From an uncultured Bacteroidales bacterium (GTDB taxonomy: Bacteria > Bacteroidota > Bacteroidia > Bacteroidales > Bacteroidaceae): a DNA stretch of 58,675 nucleotides. The position numbers and the translations under genes were made by a program. Position 1 is the stretch's first letter, and each line of letters starts with the position of its first letter. The stretch covers positions 1 through 58,675 of the forward strand of contig CADAGO010000013.1 in the NCBI GenBank assembly GCA_902787555.1, in the 5' to 3' direction. The notes below the pieces were generated by a model. The model had not been told where the DNA came from. It ran no database searches and was given only the letters and a program-made list of their open reading frames with translations. Below are positions 8,855 through 17,474 of the stretch, piece after piece.

Positions 8855-8970
8855 CAAATTTTTCCCGAATAGAGCACCTCGGTAATAGAAAGAGATGAGC
8901 GAAATCAAAAGTTTCGCAGGTTTTTTGTATGGTTTTGTCTATAGTTGTTATTTTTTTTTGTGGTTTTGTT

Positions 8971-9000
8971 TTGTCGTATCCAAATTAGTTCGTAAATTTG
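8971..9000 (+). promoter_or_regulatory. Promoter of the fumarase gene
   Basis: TTG at 8971-8973 lies 19 bp upstream of TAAATTTG at 8993-9000, a full Bacteroidetes consensus promoter. It gives an AT-rich leader of about 35-40 bases before ATG 9043. Confidence 0.75.
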
Positions 9001-9042
9001 CAGGTGAAAAATAAATAGATAATGAATCGTAAATAATTTGAT

Positions 9043-10695
9043 ATGGCAAATATTCCAGATTTTAGGTATGCACCCATGTTTCAGGTGGGCAAGGACGACA
9101 CAGAATATCGTCTGCTGACGAAAGAAGGGGTGACAGTGAGTGAATTTGAAGGTCACGAAATTGTGAAAGTATCGAAAGAGGCCCTCACACTGCTTGCACA
9201 GCAGGCATTCCACGATGTGGAGTTCATGCTCCGTCGCGAACACAACCTGCAAGTGGCTAAGGTGTTGAAAGACCCTGAGGCATCAGAAAACGATAAGTAT
9301 GTAGCTTTGCAGTTCCTGCGCAATGCTGAGACTGCCTGCAAAGGTGTGCTTCCTTTCTGTCAAGATACGGGAACTGCAATCATTCATGGCGAAAAGGGTC
9401 AGCAGGTGTGGACAGGATTCGAGGATGAGGAGGCGTTGAGTCGTGGAGTATTTAATACTTATACGCAGGACAATCTTCGCTACTCGCAGAATGCTCCGCT
9501 CGATATGTACAATGAGGTAAATACGAAGTGCAATCTCCCGGCACAAATCGACATCGAAGCTGTTGAGGGTGCTGAGTATCGTTTCGTGATGGTTGCAAAA
9601 GGTGGTGGTTCTGCCAACAAGACCTACTTCTATCCGATGACGAAAGCTACGATTCAGAACGAAGGCACACTCCTGCCTTTCTTGGTTGAGGAGATGAAAC
9701 ATCTGGGTACAGCTGCTTGTCCTCCATACCATATTGCATTCGTGATTGGTGGTACATCGGCTGAGAAGAACCTGCTGACGGTGAAGTTGGCCAGCATCAA
9801 GTATTACGACAATCTGCCTACCACCGGCGATGAGACAGGACGTGCATTCCGTGATGTGGACTTAGAGAAGAAACTTCTGAAAGAAGCCTTCAAGATAGGT
9901 CTGGGTGCACAGTTCGGAGGTAAGTATCTTGCTCACGACATTCGTGTCATCCGTTTGCCTCGTCATGGCGCCAGCTGCCCGATTGGTATGGGTGTAAGTT
10001 GTAGTGCTGACCGTAATATCAAGGCAAAAATCAACAAAGACGGTATATGGCTGGAGAAGATGGACGACAATCCAAGTGAACTGATTCCAGAAGAATATCG
10101 CAGACCCGGCGAAGGAACCAAAGGCATTGAAATAGATCTCGATAAGGGTATCGATGCTGTTCGTGCCGAACTGACCAAATATCCAGTGTCAACACGTGTG
10201 AACCTGAAAGGAACCATCATCGTGGCTCGTGATATAGCTCATGCTAAGCTGAAAGCACGTTTGGATGCAGGAGAGGGTATGCCTCAGTATTTCAAGGACT
10301 ATCCTGTGCTCTATGCAGGTCCTGCAAAGACACCGGAAGGCTATCCTTGTGGCTCGATGGGACCAACCACAGCCAACCGTATGGACCCATACGTAGATGA
10401 GTTCCAGGCAAATGGTGCAAGTCTCGTAATGATTGCTAAGGGTAACCGCACCCAGCAAGTGACTGATGCTTGCAAGAAGCACGGAGGATTCTACCTCGGT
10501 ACCATCGGAGGTGTGGCAGCCGTTCTCTCTCAGAGCAGCATCAAGAGTATTGAATGTGTGGAATATCCTGAATTGGGAATGGAAGCCATCTGGAAAATCA
10601 AGGTCGAAGACTTCCCTGCCTTCATCCTCGTTGACGATAAGGGTAACGACTTCTTCAAGCAGTTGAAGCCTTGCGAGGGATGCACAATTATGTAG
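9043..10695 (+). CDS. Class I (Fe-S dependent) fumarate hydratase
   Basis: 550 residues, the usual length for single-chain class I fumarases. The N-terminal half carries [10 protein letters not shown] (Cys106), [10 protein letters not shown] and GTAACPPYH (Cys226); [11 protein letters not shown] supplies Cys320. These three cysteines match the ligands of the catalytic [4Fe-4S] cluster. The C-terminal domain has [21 protein letters not shown] and KGNRTQQV. It interconverts fumarate and malate; in Bacteroidales it serves the reductive branch that leads to succinate and propionate. It stands alone behind its own promoter, 70 bp ahead of frr. The oxygen-labile cluster fits an anaerobe. Confidence 0.95.
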   Translation: MANIPDFRYAPMFQVGKDDTEYRLLTKEGVTVSEFEGHEIVKVSKEALTLLAQQAFHDVEFMLRREHNLQVAKVLKDPEASENDKYVALQFLRNAETACKGVLPFCQDTGTAIIHGEKGQQVWTGFEDEEALSRGVFNTYTQDNLRYSQNAPLDMYNEVNTKCNLPAQIDIEAVEGAEYRFVMVAKGGGSANKTYFYPMTKATIQNEGTLLPFLVEEMKHLGTAACPPYHIAFVIGGTSAEKNLLTVKLASIKYYDNLPTTGDETGRAFRDVDLEKKLLKEAFKIGLGAQFGGKYLAHDIRVIRLPRHGASCPIGMGVSCSADRNIKAKINKDGIWLEKMDDNPSELIPEEYRRPGEGTKGIEIDLDKGIDAVRAELTKYPVSTRVNLKGTIIVARDIAHAKLKARLDAGEGMPQYFKDYPVLYAGPAKTPEGYPCGSMGPTTANRMDPYVDEFQANGASLVMIAKGNRTQQVTDACKKHGGFYLGTIGGVAAVLSQSSIKSIECVEYPELGMEAIWKIKVEDFPAFILVDDKGNDFFKQLKPCEGCTIM

Positions 10696-10765
10696 AGTAC
10701 CCTGACTCTCCTTTTACGGTGAGAATCCTGATGAATCATGAACTATCAATTATGAGAATTAACAT

Positions 10766-11326
10766 ATGGAAGATGTAAAACAGTACCTCAACGCTGCCGA
10801 AGAAGATATGGAGATGGCAGCCATGAATCTTGAGGAGAAATTGAGTCGCATTCGTGCTGGACGTGCTAATGTACATATCCTCGACGGTATACGTGTTGAC
10901 TCTTACGGAACTACAATGCCTTTGAGCAATGTGGCAACCCTCACAACTCCCGATGCTCGTTCTATCATTATTAAACCTTGGGACAAGAGCATGCTGAAGG
11001 TCATCGAGAAAGCCATTATCGACTCATCCGTAGGTATTATGCCAGAAAACAATGGCGAACAACTGCGTCTGGGTATTCCTGTACTGACAGAGGAACGAAG
11101 AAAAGAACTGACCAAGCAGTGCTCCAAGGAGGCAGAATCAGCAAAGGTGAGTGTAAGAAACGCCCGTCGTACTGCTATCGAAAAGTTGAAGAAGAGTGTG
11201 AAGGACGGTGTCCCTGAGGATGTGGAGAAGGATGCCGAGGAGCAGTGCCAGAAGCTTCATGACAAGTACATCAAGAAGATTGACGGTATGCTTGACGAGA
11301 AGAACAAGGAAATCATGACAGTTTAA
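10766..11326 (+). CDS. frr: Ribosome recycling factor
   Basis: 186 residues, the standard RRF length. Helical domain I and the small beta domain II are recognisable: [23 protein letters not shown] (split across 25-48), [32 protein letters not shown], and the C-terminal helix [10 protein letters not shown]...[19 protein letters not shown]. It releases ribosomes from mRNA after termination together with EF-G. Its stop codon is 7 bases before the TTG start of rsgA, so the two ribosome-related genes are very probably translationally coupled. Confidence 0.97.
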   Translation: MEDVKQYLNAAEEDMEMAAMNLEEKLSRIRAGRANVHILDGIRVDSYGTTMPLSNVATLTTPDARSIIIKPWDKSMLKVIEKAIIDSSVGIMPENNGEQLRLGIPVLTEERRKELTKQCSKEAESAKVSVRNARRTAIEKLKKSVKDGVPEDVEKDAEEQCQKLHDKYIKKIDGMLDEKNKEIMTV

Positions 11327-11333
11327 TCGACAA

Positions 11334-12278
11334 TTGAAAGGACTTGTCATTAAGAATACAGGTAGTTGGTACACTGTTCGTGCCGACGATGGTAGTATGA
11401 TTGACTGTAAGGTGAAAGGCAACTTTCGTCTGAAGGGCATTCGTTCCACCAACCCTGTTGCGATAGGCGACCATGTGGAGTTCACGCCACAGCCCGATAA
11501 TACTGCGCTCATCACCGATATTGATGAGCGCAAAAACTATATTATAAGGAAATCAACCAACTTATCGAAGCAATCGCATATCTTAGCTGCCAATCTTGAC
11601 CAATGCTTCCTGTTTGTGACCATTAGTCATCCTACGACATCTACTACCTTTATCGATCGATTTCTTGCTACCGCTGAGGCTTACAGCATCCCTGTCACAA
11701 TTATCTTCAATAAGATAGATCTCTACGATGATGCCGATAAGGAGTATCTCGATGGAATGGTGAATCTATACGAAACGATTGGCTATAAATGTCTGTCTGT
11801 TTCGCTGATAACTGGCGATGGAATGGGGGAAATACGGACAGAACTGCTTGGAAAGGTTACCTTGCTTTCAGGCAACAGCGGTGTAGGAAAGTCTACGTTT
11901 ATCAACTATCTGCTGCCCGACCTGAACCTGAAGACATGCGAAATCAGCGATGCCTACAACACAGGAAAACACACTACGACTTTCTCTGAGATGTATGAAC
12001 TGGATGAACAAGGAGGGGTACGTAGCTATATCATTGATACACCAGGCATCAAAGGGTTTGGTACATTCAACATGGAACGCGAAGAAGTGGGTCATTACTT
12101 CAAGGAAATCTTCCATTTTTCCAAAGATTGCAGATTCAACAATTGCACCCATACCCACGAACCAGGATGTGCTGTTAGGGCAGCTGTGGAACGACATGAT
12201 ATTAGTGAGAGCCGCTACAACTCCTATCTGTCCATGTTGGATGATGAAAACGAAGAGAAATACCGCTCAGGTTACTAA
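11334..12278 (+). CDS. rsgA: Ribosome small-subunit-dependent GTPase A
   Basis: 314 residues. The order of motifs is circularly permuted, as in all RsgA proteins: OB-fold (1-65), G4 NKID (126-129), G1 GNSGVGKST (180-188), G3 DTPG (235-238), then the zinc knuckle [14 protein letters not shown] with Cys266, Cys271, His273 and Cys279. It acts in late 30S maturation. The start is TTG at 11334: the frame meets a stop at 11316 and contains no ATG before the conserved N-terminus. It overlaps the convergent kinase gene by 4 bp at its 3' end. Confidence 0.95.
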   Translation: MKGLVIKNTGSWYTVRADDGSMIDCKVKGNFRLKGIRSTNPVAIGDHVEFTPQPDNTALITDIDERKNYIIRKSTNLSKQSHILAANLDQCFLFVTISHPTTSTTFIDRFLATAEAYSIPVTIIFNKIDLYDDADKEYLDGMVNLYETIGYKCLSVSLITGDGMGEIRTELLGKVTLLSGNSGVGKSTFINYLLPDLNLKTCEISDAYNTGKHTTTFSEMYELDEQGGVRSYIIDTPGIKGFGTFNMEREEVGHYFKEIFHFSKDCRFNNCTHTHEPGCAVRAAVERHDISESRYNSYLSMLDDENEEKYRSGY

Positions 12279-13003
12279 CGATGTAGCTTGAGCATTTTTT
12301 TGCGCTTTTCGAACTTTTCAAGTTTCTTCAATACGATATCTACTGCCGCTTCTTCATCCCATCCTCGTAGGGCAGCATAACGTGCTACGATACGCTTCAA
12401 TGTAGGTCTTACATGAGTAAGACGAAATAGGCTTTCCAAGCATTCTTTTTTCGATGGATTGGGCGTAAAATGCGAACGATTGATATCTATTGTCGTAATA
12501 CGGTAACCATTCCCTTCACGATGATAAAGAAAGTTGGAGAGATTTGTATCTCCATGAATGAAACCTTTTTCGTGGCAATCTACTAAATATCGGGCAAGTG
12601 CTTCAAACAGCTCATCATGTCCTTCCGGCTCTTCACGTAAGATACGTGCATCGGGGTCTCCACAATAATCTGTTACCAAATACCCCAGACAGAACAATCC
12701 TTTGCAGAAAGTCTCAATATAAGCTATTGGGGTAGGAGTACAAATGCCTAACTCAAGGAGTTTCATACCATACAGGTAAGCACGTTTTGCCTTGCTGGGG
12801 CGAATAATCGTGTAATCGATGCGCTGATGCAGCATCGGCTTCTTGAATCGTTTCACAACGAGTTTCATACCATCGATTGTGAAAAACCTGACTTGGTTGC
12901 GCTCATCGTAAACCAACTCCCCATCGGTCTCGAAGACTGTAGGAAGTGACTCGATGAAATCGCGCAAATGATGATAGGCAGGATTGATGATGATATGAGC
13001 CAT
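12275..13003 (-). CDS. Lipopolysaccharide kinase family protein (InaA/WaaP/KdkA-like)
   Basis: 242 residues with a small protein-kinase-like fold: VVKRF (Lys51 as the probable ATP-anchoring lysine), catalytic loop [11 protein letters not shown] (148-158) with Asp152, and metal-binding TIDINR (Asp173). This pattern fits the LPS core or Kdo kinase group. The C-terminus is basic ([17 protein letters not shown]). It is the last gene of a three-gene minus-strand operon (GT4, LicD, kinase), starting 10 bp after the LicD stop, which supports phosphorylation of an LPS core or lipid A-Kdo acceptor in the cytoplasm. Confidence 0.8.
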   Translation of the reverse strand: MAHIIINPAYHHLRDFIESLPTVFETDGELVYDERNQVRFFTIDGMKLVVKRFKKPMLHQRIDYTIIRPSKAKRAYLYGMKLLELGICTPTPIAYIETFCKGLFCLGYLVTDYCGDPDARILREEPEGHDELFEALARYLVDCHEKGFIHGDTNLSNFLYHREGNGYRITTIDINRSHFTPNPSKKECLESLFRLTHVRPTLKRIVARYAALRGWDEEAAVDIVLKKLEKFEKRKKMLKLHR

Positions 13004-13013
13004 ATTCTTTGTT

Positions 13014-13868
13014 TTAACGTTTCAGTTCTTCCATTCCACCCTCCTCAACAAACTGGCGGTATGGAGTTTCCAAGTCGATATAATAGAAGCAATGCTGCGC
13101 ACGCTTATCCTCAGGCGGAAGTGTCATGTAATCATGATAAAGGTGAGTGAGATAGCCATCGTAGTTCTCCACCCCCAAGAACTGATGCTCTTCGAACTCA
13201 TACGGTCGAGGCTCTCCTAACAGAGCTTTCGGCATAATGCCCCGCTCGTTGAAATCGTGGTCAATCACCATCTCGCTTGAGTCGTAATCATAGGTCTGCA
13301 TGATGCTGTTTACCTTATTTTGGAGCCATTTCAACGAGAATACCTGATGCAGCAGCAGGGGCCACCAAGAACGAGGACCATGTCCATGTTTGAAGGGATC
13401 ACGCCCTCGCAGGAACAGCAAATGACGCCAGAACTTATAAGTCTTGATATGTTTGCGCTGCTGTTTGGCATCCGACGAGATACCGTCAATCGGAAAGATA
13501 TCGATATAGATTCCTTCTGGGAACAAGAAATCGGGACGTTCAAGCACGGTAGTACTGCTATCGATGATTTTCGCAAAAGGATACGGATAGTCGGGACGGT
13601 TGTGTGGAGAGATAATCTCCATGGGTTCGGGCAACCACTCACTACAATGAGCCATCAATTGTTCATAATCAGGACGAGGCATACAAACATCGACATCATC
13701 GTCCCAAGGAATGAAGGCACGATGCCGCACAGCACCCAACATCGTTCCTGCACAGAGATAATAGCGCAGATGATGTTCTCTGCACACCTTATCAATGCAT
13801 TCCAACACTGGAAGGAGACGGAGTTGCAAAGTTCGGATATCGTATTTCGCTTCGTTGATTAGTCGCAT
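13014..13868 (-). CDS. LicD family phosphotransferase
   Basis: 284 residues. The LicD nucleotidyltransferase-fold core is evident: LRYYLCAGTMLGAVRHRAFI (34-53) followed by the metal-binding WDDDVDVCMPRPDYE (55-69), and a downstream FAKIIDSSTT. LicD proteins transfer phosphocholine or related phospho-groups onto surface glycans. The start overlaps the GT4 gene by 10 bp and the kinase follows 10 bp later. No choline uptake or activation genes (licA, licB, licC) are visible, so the group transferred here is unknown. Confidence 0.85.
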   Translation of the reverse strand: MRLINEAKYDIRTLQLRLLPVLECIDKVCREHHLRYYLCAGTMLGAVRHRAFIPWDDDVDVCMPRPDYEQLMAHCSEWLPEPMEIISPHNRPDYPYPFAKIIDSSTTVLERPDFLFPEGIYIDIFPIDGISSDAKQQRKHIKTYKFWRHLLFLRGRDPFKHGHGPRSWWPLLLHQVFSLKWLQNKVNSIMQTYDYDSSEMVIDHDFNERGIMPKALLGEPRPYEFEEHQFLGVENYDGYLTHLYHDYMTLPPEDKRAQHCFYYIDLETPYRQFVEEGGMEELKR

Positions 13869-14920
13869 AGCAGTTCCTTGTAAAGTTGAAGATATGCCTT
13901 GATATGTTTGTCGTAACTGAATTGGGCCGCATGATGACGGATCTGAGCAATCCGCTCTGGCGATTTTACGAACCGAATCAGTTCCTTTTTTACAAAATCA
14001 GCCATTTCATCGGAATTCAGCGTAGGCCAGATAGAGGCACAGTCACCGCAGATTTCAGGCAGACAAGTAGCATTAGCAATAAATACGGGTTTGCCGAACT
14101 GCATCGCCTCGATGGCTGGCAGACCGAATCCCTCTCCTTGACTGGCAAAGAGAAATGCTTCACAATGTCGGTAGAGCCACACCTTCTCCTCGGCACGTAT
14201 CTTACCACATAAATAAGCGTTGTGGTTAGGTAGTTGGCTGATGTGTTCACGTACGGTCTTGGCATAATCGAAATGGTCATCCCCACAGACATAGAGGTCG
14301 TAGTCAGGAAAATAACGCATCATATCAACCAGCAGATGGAAGTTCTTTTTTGCCCGAATCTGTCCGATGGCAAAGAAGAACGGACGTCCAGTAGCAAACG
14401 CAGGTTTTTCTTCGGGCTGTTCAGATATATCTTCTACTCCGTTGTAGATGACCCTAACGGGCTTTCCCTTCATATTGAACAGTTTCTCCACTTGATGACC
14501 CACAAACTGTGAGATACAGGTCACCGCATCTGCCTGATTAATGGCGCGTTGCAGATAGAATCGGTGCTTCAGTTGGCGAATCCAGTTTTTCTCAGTCAGG
14601 AAATTCAGATCGTGAATTGTAAGAACGAACTTCTTGCATTTTCCACGTTTGCGCTTGATTTGCTGCTGATTGGTGGAGTGCCACAGGTCAACCTCGGGCA
14701 GCCCTTTGCTGAAATGCTTATGATACTTGTTGCGGATGGTGGTCATTTGTACCTTTGCATCGCTCTCAACCTTAAATCCTTCGGGCAATAGGAAATGAAA
14801 CGATAGGTCCTTGTCCTCTACTGATTGATAGAGGCGATAGTAGTTCTTTGCAATTTGTCCGAAACCGCTGGTTGGATTGCCAATTTCACAAATGTCGAGC
14901 AATACAGTTTTCTTTTCCAT
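13859..14920 (-). CDS. Glycosyltransferase family 4 (GT-B fold)
   Basis: 353 residues. The N-terminal domain has GNPTSGFGQIAKNYYRLY and TIHDLNFL; the C-terminal donor domain has PFFFAIGQIRAKKNFHLLV and the E-x7-E motif EGFGLPAIEAMQFGKPV, the hallmark of retaining GT4 enzymes. It should add a sugar to a lipid- or LPS-linked acceptor at the inner face of the inner membrane. It is the first gene of the minus-strand operon with licD and the LPS kinase, and shares a 144-bp divergent promoter region with the GT9 operon. The promoter is so close to the ATG that the mRNA may have almost no leader. Confidence 0.88.
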   Translation of the reverse strand: MEKKTVLLDICEIGNPTSGFGQIAKNYYRLYQSVEDKDLSFHFLLPEGFKVESDAKVQMTTIRNKYHKHFSKGLPEVDLWHSTNQQQIKRKRGKCKKFVLTIHDLNFLTEKNWIRQLKHRFYLQRAINQADAVTCISQFVGHQVEKLFNMKGKPVRVIYNGVEDISEQPEEKPAFATGRPFFFAIGQIRAKKNFHLLVDMMRYFPDYDLYVCGDDHFDYAKTVREHISQLPNHNAYLCGKIRAEEKVWLYRHCEAFLFASQGEGFGLPAIEAMQFGKPVFIANATCLPEICGDCASIWPTLNSDEMADFVKKELIRFVKSPERIAQIRHHAAQFSYDKHIKAYLQLYKELLCD

Positions 14921-14924
14921 ATCA

Positions 14925-14954
14925 CAAAGGTATGCATTTTTTGAGGTATGGCAA
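14925..14954 (-). promoter_or_regulatory. Promoter of the GT4-licD-kinase operon, nearly leaderless
   Basis: On the minus strand TTG (14954-14952) is 19 bp from TACCTTTG (14932-14925), a perfect match to the Bacteroidetes consensus. Only four bases separate the end of the -7 box from the ATG at 14920, so transcription should begin at or just before the start codon. Confidence 0.75.
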
Positions 14955-15017
14955 TGTTTTTTGGCCTTTAAAACACAAAAAAGCGTATAAAAATGCTGTT
15001 ATCCAAGAAAAAAGCAG

Positions 15018-15025
15018 TAATTTTG
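15018..15025 (+). promoter_or_regulatory. Probable -7 box (TAATTTTG) of the GT9 operon
   Basis: TAATTTTG lies 39 bp before ATG 15065, leaving a leader of about 35 bases. The -33 TTG is not clear at the expected distance. Confidence 0.5.
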
Positions 15026-15064
15026 AACCCATGTTTTGCTTTTAACATTTTCAAGACGCTGACA

Positions 15065-16117
15065 ATGAATATACTCGTAATTAGGTTTCGGCAGATGGGC
15101 GATGCAATTCTTGCGACTGCATTGCTCAATACGTTAAGACTTAACTTCCCAGAGGCACAAATCCATTTTGTGTTGAACGAGCGGATAGCGCCTCTCTTTA
15201 AAGGGCATCCATCCGTCGATCGGTTTATTACGTTTACTGACAATGAGCGCCATCATGCCTTGACCTATGTACGCAAGGTGTGGCGAATTGTCCACGAAAC
15301 CCATTATGACATTATCATAGATATGCGCAGTACGTTCAACACGATGCTTTTTGCTCTTTTATCGCCTTCCTCGAAATATAGAATAGGTATGAATAAGGGC
15401 TATACCAAGATTGCATTCAATCACACAATCGATCCGTGCGCCAATCAGTATTCTATGGTGGAATACGATACCCGCTATGCGCTTCCACTCCAGGCATTGC
15501 GCCCCATTGAGCCAGTCATCAACTTTACCCTTCATATTACAGACGAGGAAAAGCGCTCGTTCGGTACTTATCTTACTTCACAAGGTATTGACCTCAGTCA
15601 TCCTGTGATGCTGGCAAATGTGACTGCCAAATTGGCTTCGAAAGTATGGAGGGAGGACAGGATGGTGTGGGTGTTGAGTCGTTTCTTGGAGCAATATCCT
15701 GACTACCAGATTATTTTTAACTACGCTCCTGGTCAGGAAGAGGAAAATGCACGTCGCATTTATGCCCAAATGGGCAAACCGCAGCAGGTTTTTATTAATG
15801 TACAGGCACATTCGTCGCGCGAACTTGTTGCGATGTCCAGTTATATGACGCTTTTCTTTGGCAATGAAGGAGGAGCGCGTCATATCGCACAGGCAGCTGG
15901 CTGTCCGTCACTCGCCATTTGTGCACCTGAGAATAGTAAGAAAGTGTGGATTCCACAGACACAGGTGTTGGCGGAGGGTATCTCCCCTGTTGATACCTTG
16001 ATGGATCATCAGTTGACAGAGCAGGCCTATCAGCAAATGAGTAGGGAAGAGAAATACAATCTGTTGACACAGGAGTACGTTTGGAGTCGTTTACAATCAT
16101 TCATGCAGAAACTATGA
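15065..16117 (+). CDS. Glycosyltransferase family 9 (LPS heptosyltransferase-like)
   Basis: 350 residues from ATG 15065 (MNILVIRFRQMGDAILAT), the canonical GT9 N-terminus; the in-frame TTG-type start 72 bp upstream lies before the -7 box and is not used. The donor-binding part has LFFGNEGGARHIAQAAGCPSL, where the family usually shows a GxxSG-H-A-A pattern. GT9 enzymes transfer heptose or similar sugars from ADP-sugars to the LPS inner core. The stop codon overlaps the next start (ATGA at 16114-16117), so it is coupled to the metallophosphoesterase. Confidence 0.85.
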   Translation: MNILVIRFRQMGDAILATALLNTLRLNFPEAQIHFVLNERIAPLFKGHPSVDRFITFTDNERHHALTYVRKVWRIVHETHYDIIIDMRSTFNTMLFALLSPSSKYRIGMNKGYTKIAFNHTIDPCANQYSMVEYDTRYALPLQALRPIEPVINFTLHITDEEKRSFGTYLTSQGIDLSHPVMLANVTAKLASKVWREDRMVWVLSRFLEQYPDYQIIFNYAPGQEEENARRIYAQMGKPQQVFINVQAHSSRELVAMSSYMTLFFGNEGGARHIAQAAGCPSLAICAPENSKKVWIPQTQVLAEGISPVDTLMDHQLTEQAYQQMSREEKYNLLTQEYVWSRLQSFMQKL

Positions 16118-17454
16118 AGCGCAAGACAATCATTCGAAGCATTGCTTTTCTGGTATTAGCAGCCATTGTCGTTTGGGTTTGGAGCCGATGGAATGTGTGG
16201 TTTGGTAATCCTACTGAGTCTCCCTATGTTTCTTCACCCATTCCAACAAGGATTCTGCTCACTTTCGGCGATTCCATCGGTGAGAACCGTAATGTGAGTT
16301 GGCAATGCGACTCTATGTTGCTACCTTCCCATTTAGAATTGCAAGACTTGGAAGAAACCACTATGCAGACCATCCCTGCCAAGGGTGAGATATATGAATC
16401 GCCAGGTGGAAAGACTGCCTATTATGCCGTTCACTTAAGGGGCTTGAAATCAGGGCATCAATATCGTTATCGGGTATGTACGAACGAGCATTATTCTGAT
16501 TGGTATGAATTCAGTGTTTCCACACATCGTGGCGATACAGAGTTTCTCTTTGTGGGTGATGTTCAAGACACCTTAGCAGGTATTGCCAACCACTTGCTGA
16601 AACAGGCCTTCCATCAACATCCTCGAGCAGAGTTTTTGGTTTGTGGAGGCGATTTGATTGAACGCCCGCTCGATTGCTATTGGGACGAAACGTTCAAAAC
16701 CCTCGATTCCATCGCTCAAACCACACCCATTCTTACCATTACTGGCAATCATGACTATTGGAAGGGAGTCATCTGCCGGCTCGACCCACGATTCTGGTTA
16801 GTAAACTCATTCTATCAGGATACCAGTATTGGAGACAATCAGGTGTTCACCGTCCGATATAATGACCTGCAATTATTCTGTCTCGACAGCAATCGCGAGT
16901 TTATGTACCTTTGGACCCAACGCGATTGGTTGAAACAACAACTGCAGTCGAGTAGTGCTACATGGAAGATTCTTGTGATGCATCATCCTTTATATTCTAT
17001 CAAAGGTGCGGCAAACAACCTCATCCAGCGTTGGATGTTCAATGACTTAGTTCAGGAATATGGTGTCGATCTTGTGCTTCAAGGGCACGAACATGCTTAT
17101 GCAAGAATGCGCACAAATGGAGAAACCACTCCTATCTATACTGTGAGTCATTGCTCACCAAAGAACTACAGAATTGAATTTGATGAACAATTCGACCGAT
17201 TTGGGTCAGGCAGTCGCTATTATCAGAAGGTCTGCATACAAGGTGATACTATGTTCCTCACGGCTTACGATGCTATGTCGGGCATCCTCTACGATTCACT
17301 TCAGATACGAAAGAACGGAACAGAATCAGAGGTTGTCGATTTAGCTCAGTCAATCCCAGAAATAATCACTTTTATCCCAAATCCCAACAATCGGAAGGAT
17401 CGTCAGTTTGCTGAGCGTATTCAAGCCTATAAAGAAAGAAAAGGAATAAAATAA
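16114..17454 (+). CDS. Membrane-anchored metallophosphoesterase with fibronectin-like N-domain
   Basis: 446 residues from ATG 16114, which overlaps the GT9 stop by 4 bp. A single N-terminal membrane anchor (about 8-28) is followed by a fibronectin-III-like domain (about 45-125, ending YRYRVCTNEHYSDWYEFSV) as in purple acid phosphatases. The calcineurin-like domain then shows all metal-ligand blocks: FVGDVQD (near 145), CGGDLIE (near 179), TGNHDYW (near 211), VMHHPLYS (near 290) and QGHEHAYAR (near 325). It should hydrolyse a phosphoester in the periplasm. Its place between GT9 and an LTA-synthase-like gene points to trimming of a surface-glycan or lipid phosphate, but the substrate is unknown. 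Confidence 0.85.
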   Translation: MKRKTIIRSIAFLVLAAIVVWVWSRWNVWFGNPTESPYVSSPIPTRILLTFGDSIGENRNVSWQCDSMLLPSHLELQDLEETTMQTIPAKGEIYESPGGKTAYYAVHLRGLKSGHQYRYRVCTNEHYSDWYEFSVSTHRGDTEFLFVGDVQDTLAGIANHLLKQAFHQHPRAEFLVCGGDLIERPLDCYWDETFKTLDSIAQTTPILTITGNHDYWKGVICRLDPRFWLVNSFYQDTSIGDNQVFTVRYNDLQLFCLDSNREFMYLWTQRDWLKQQLQSSSATWKILVMHHPLYSIKGAANNLIQRWMFNDLVQEYGVDLVLQGHEHAYARMRTNGETTPIYTVSHCSPKNYRIEFDEQFDRFGSGSRYYQKVCIQGDTMFLTAYDAMSGILYDSLQIRKNGTESEVVDLAQSIPEIITFIPNPNNRKDRQFAERIQAYKERKGIK

Positions 17455-17474
17455 CCCCATATATCCCTTACGAA

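Noticed and set aside
10696-10765. Terminator between fumarase and frr
   Set aside because: Only a weak, short inverted match (ACTCTC/GAGA) with no stable stem; not reported as a feature.
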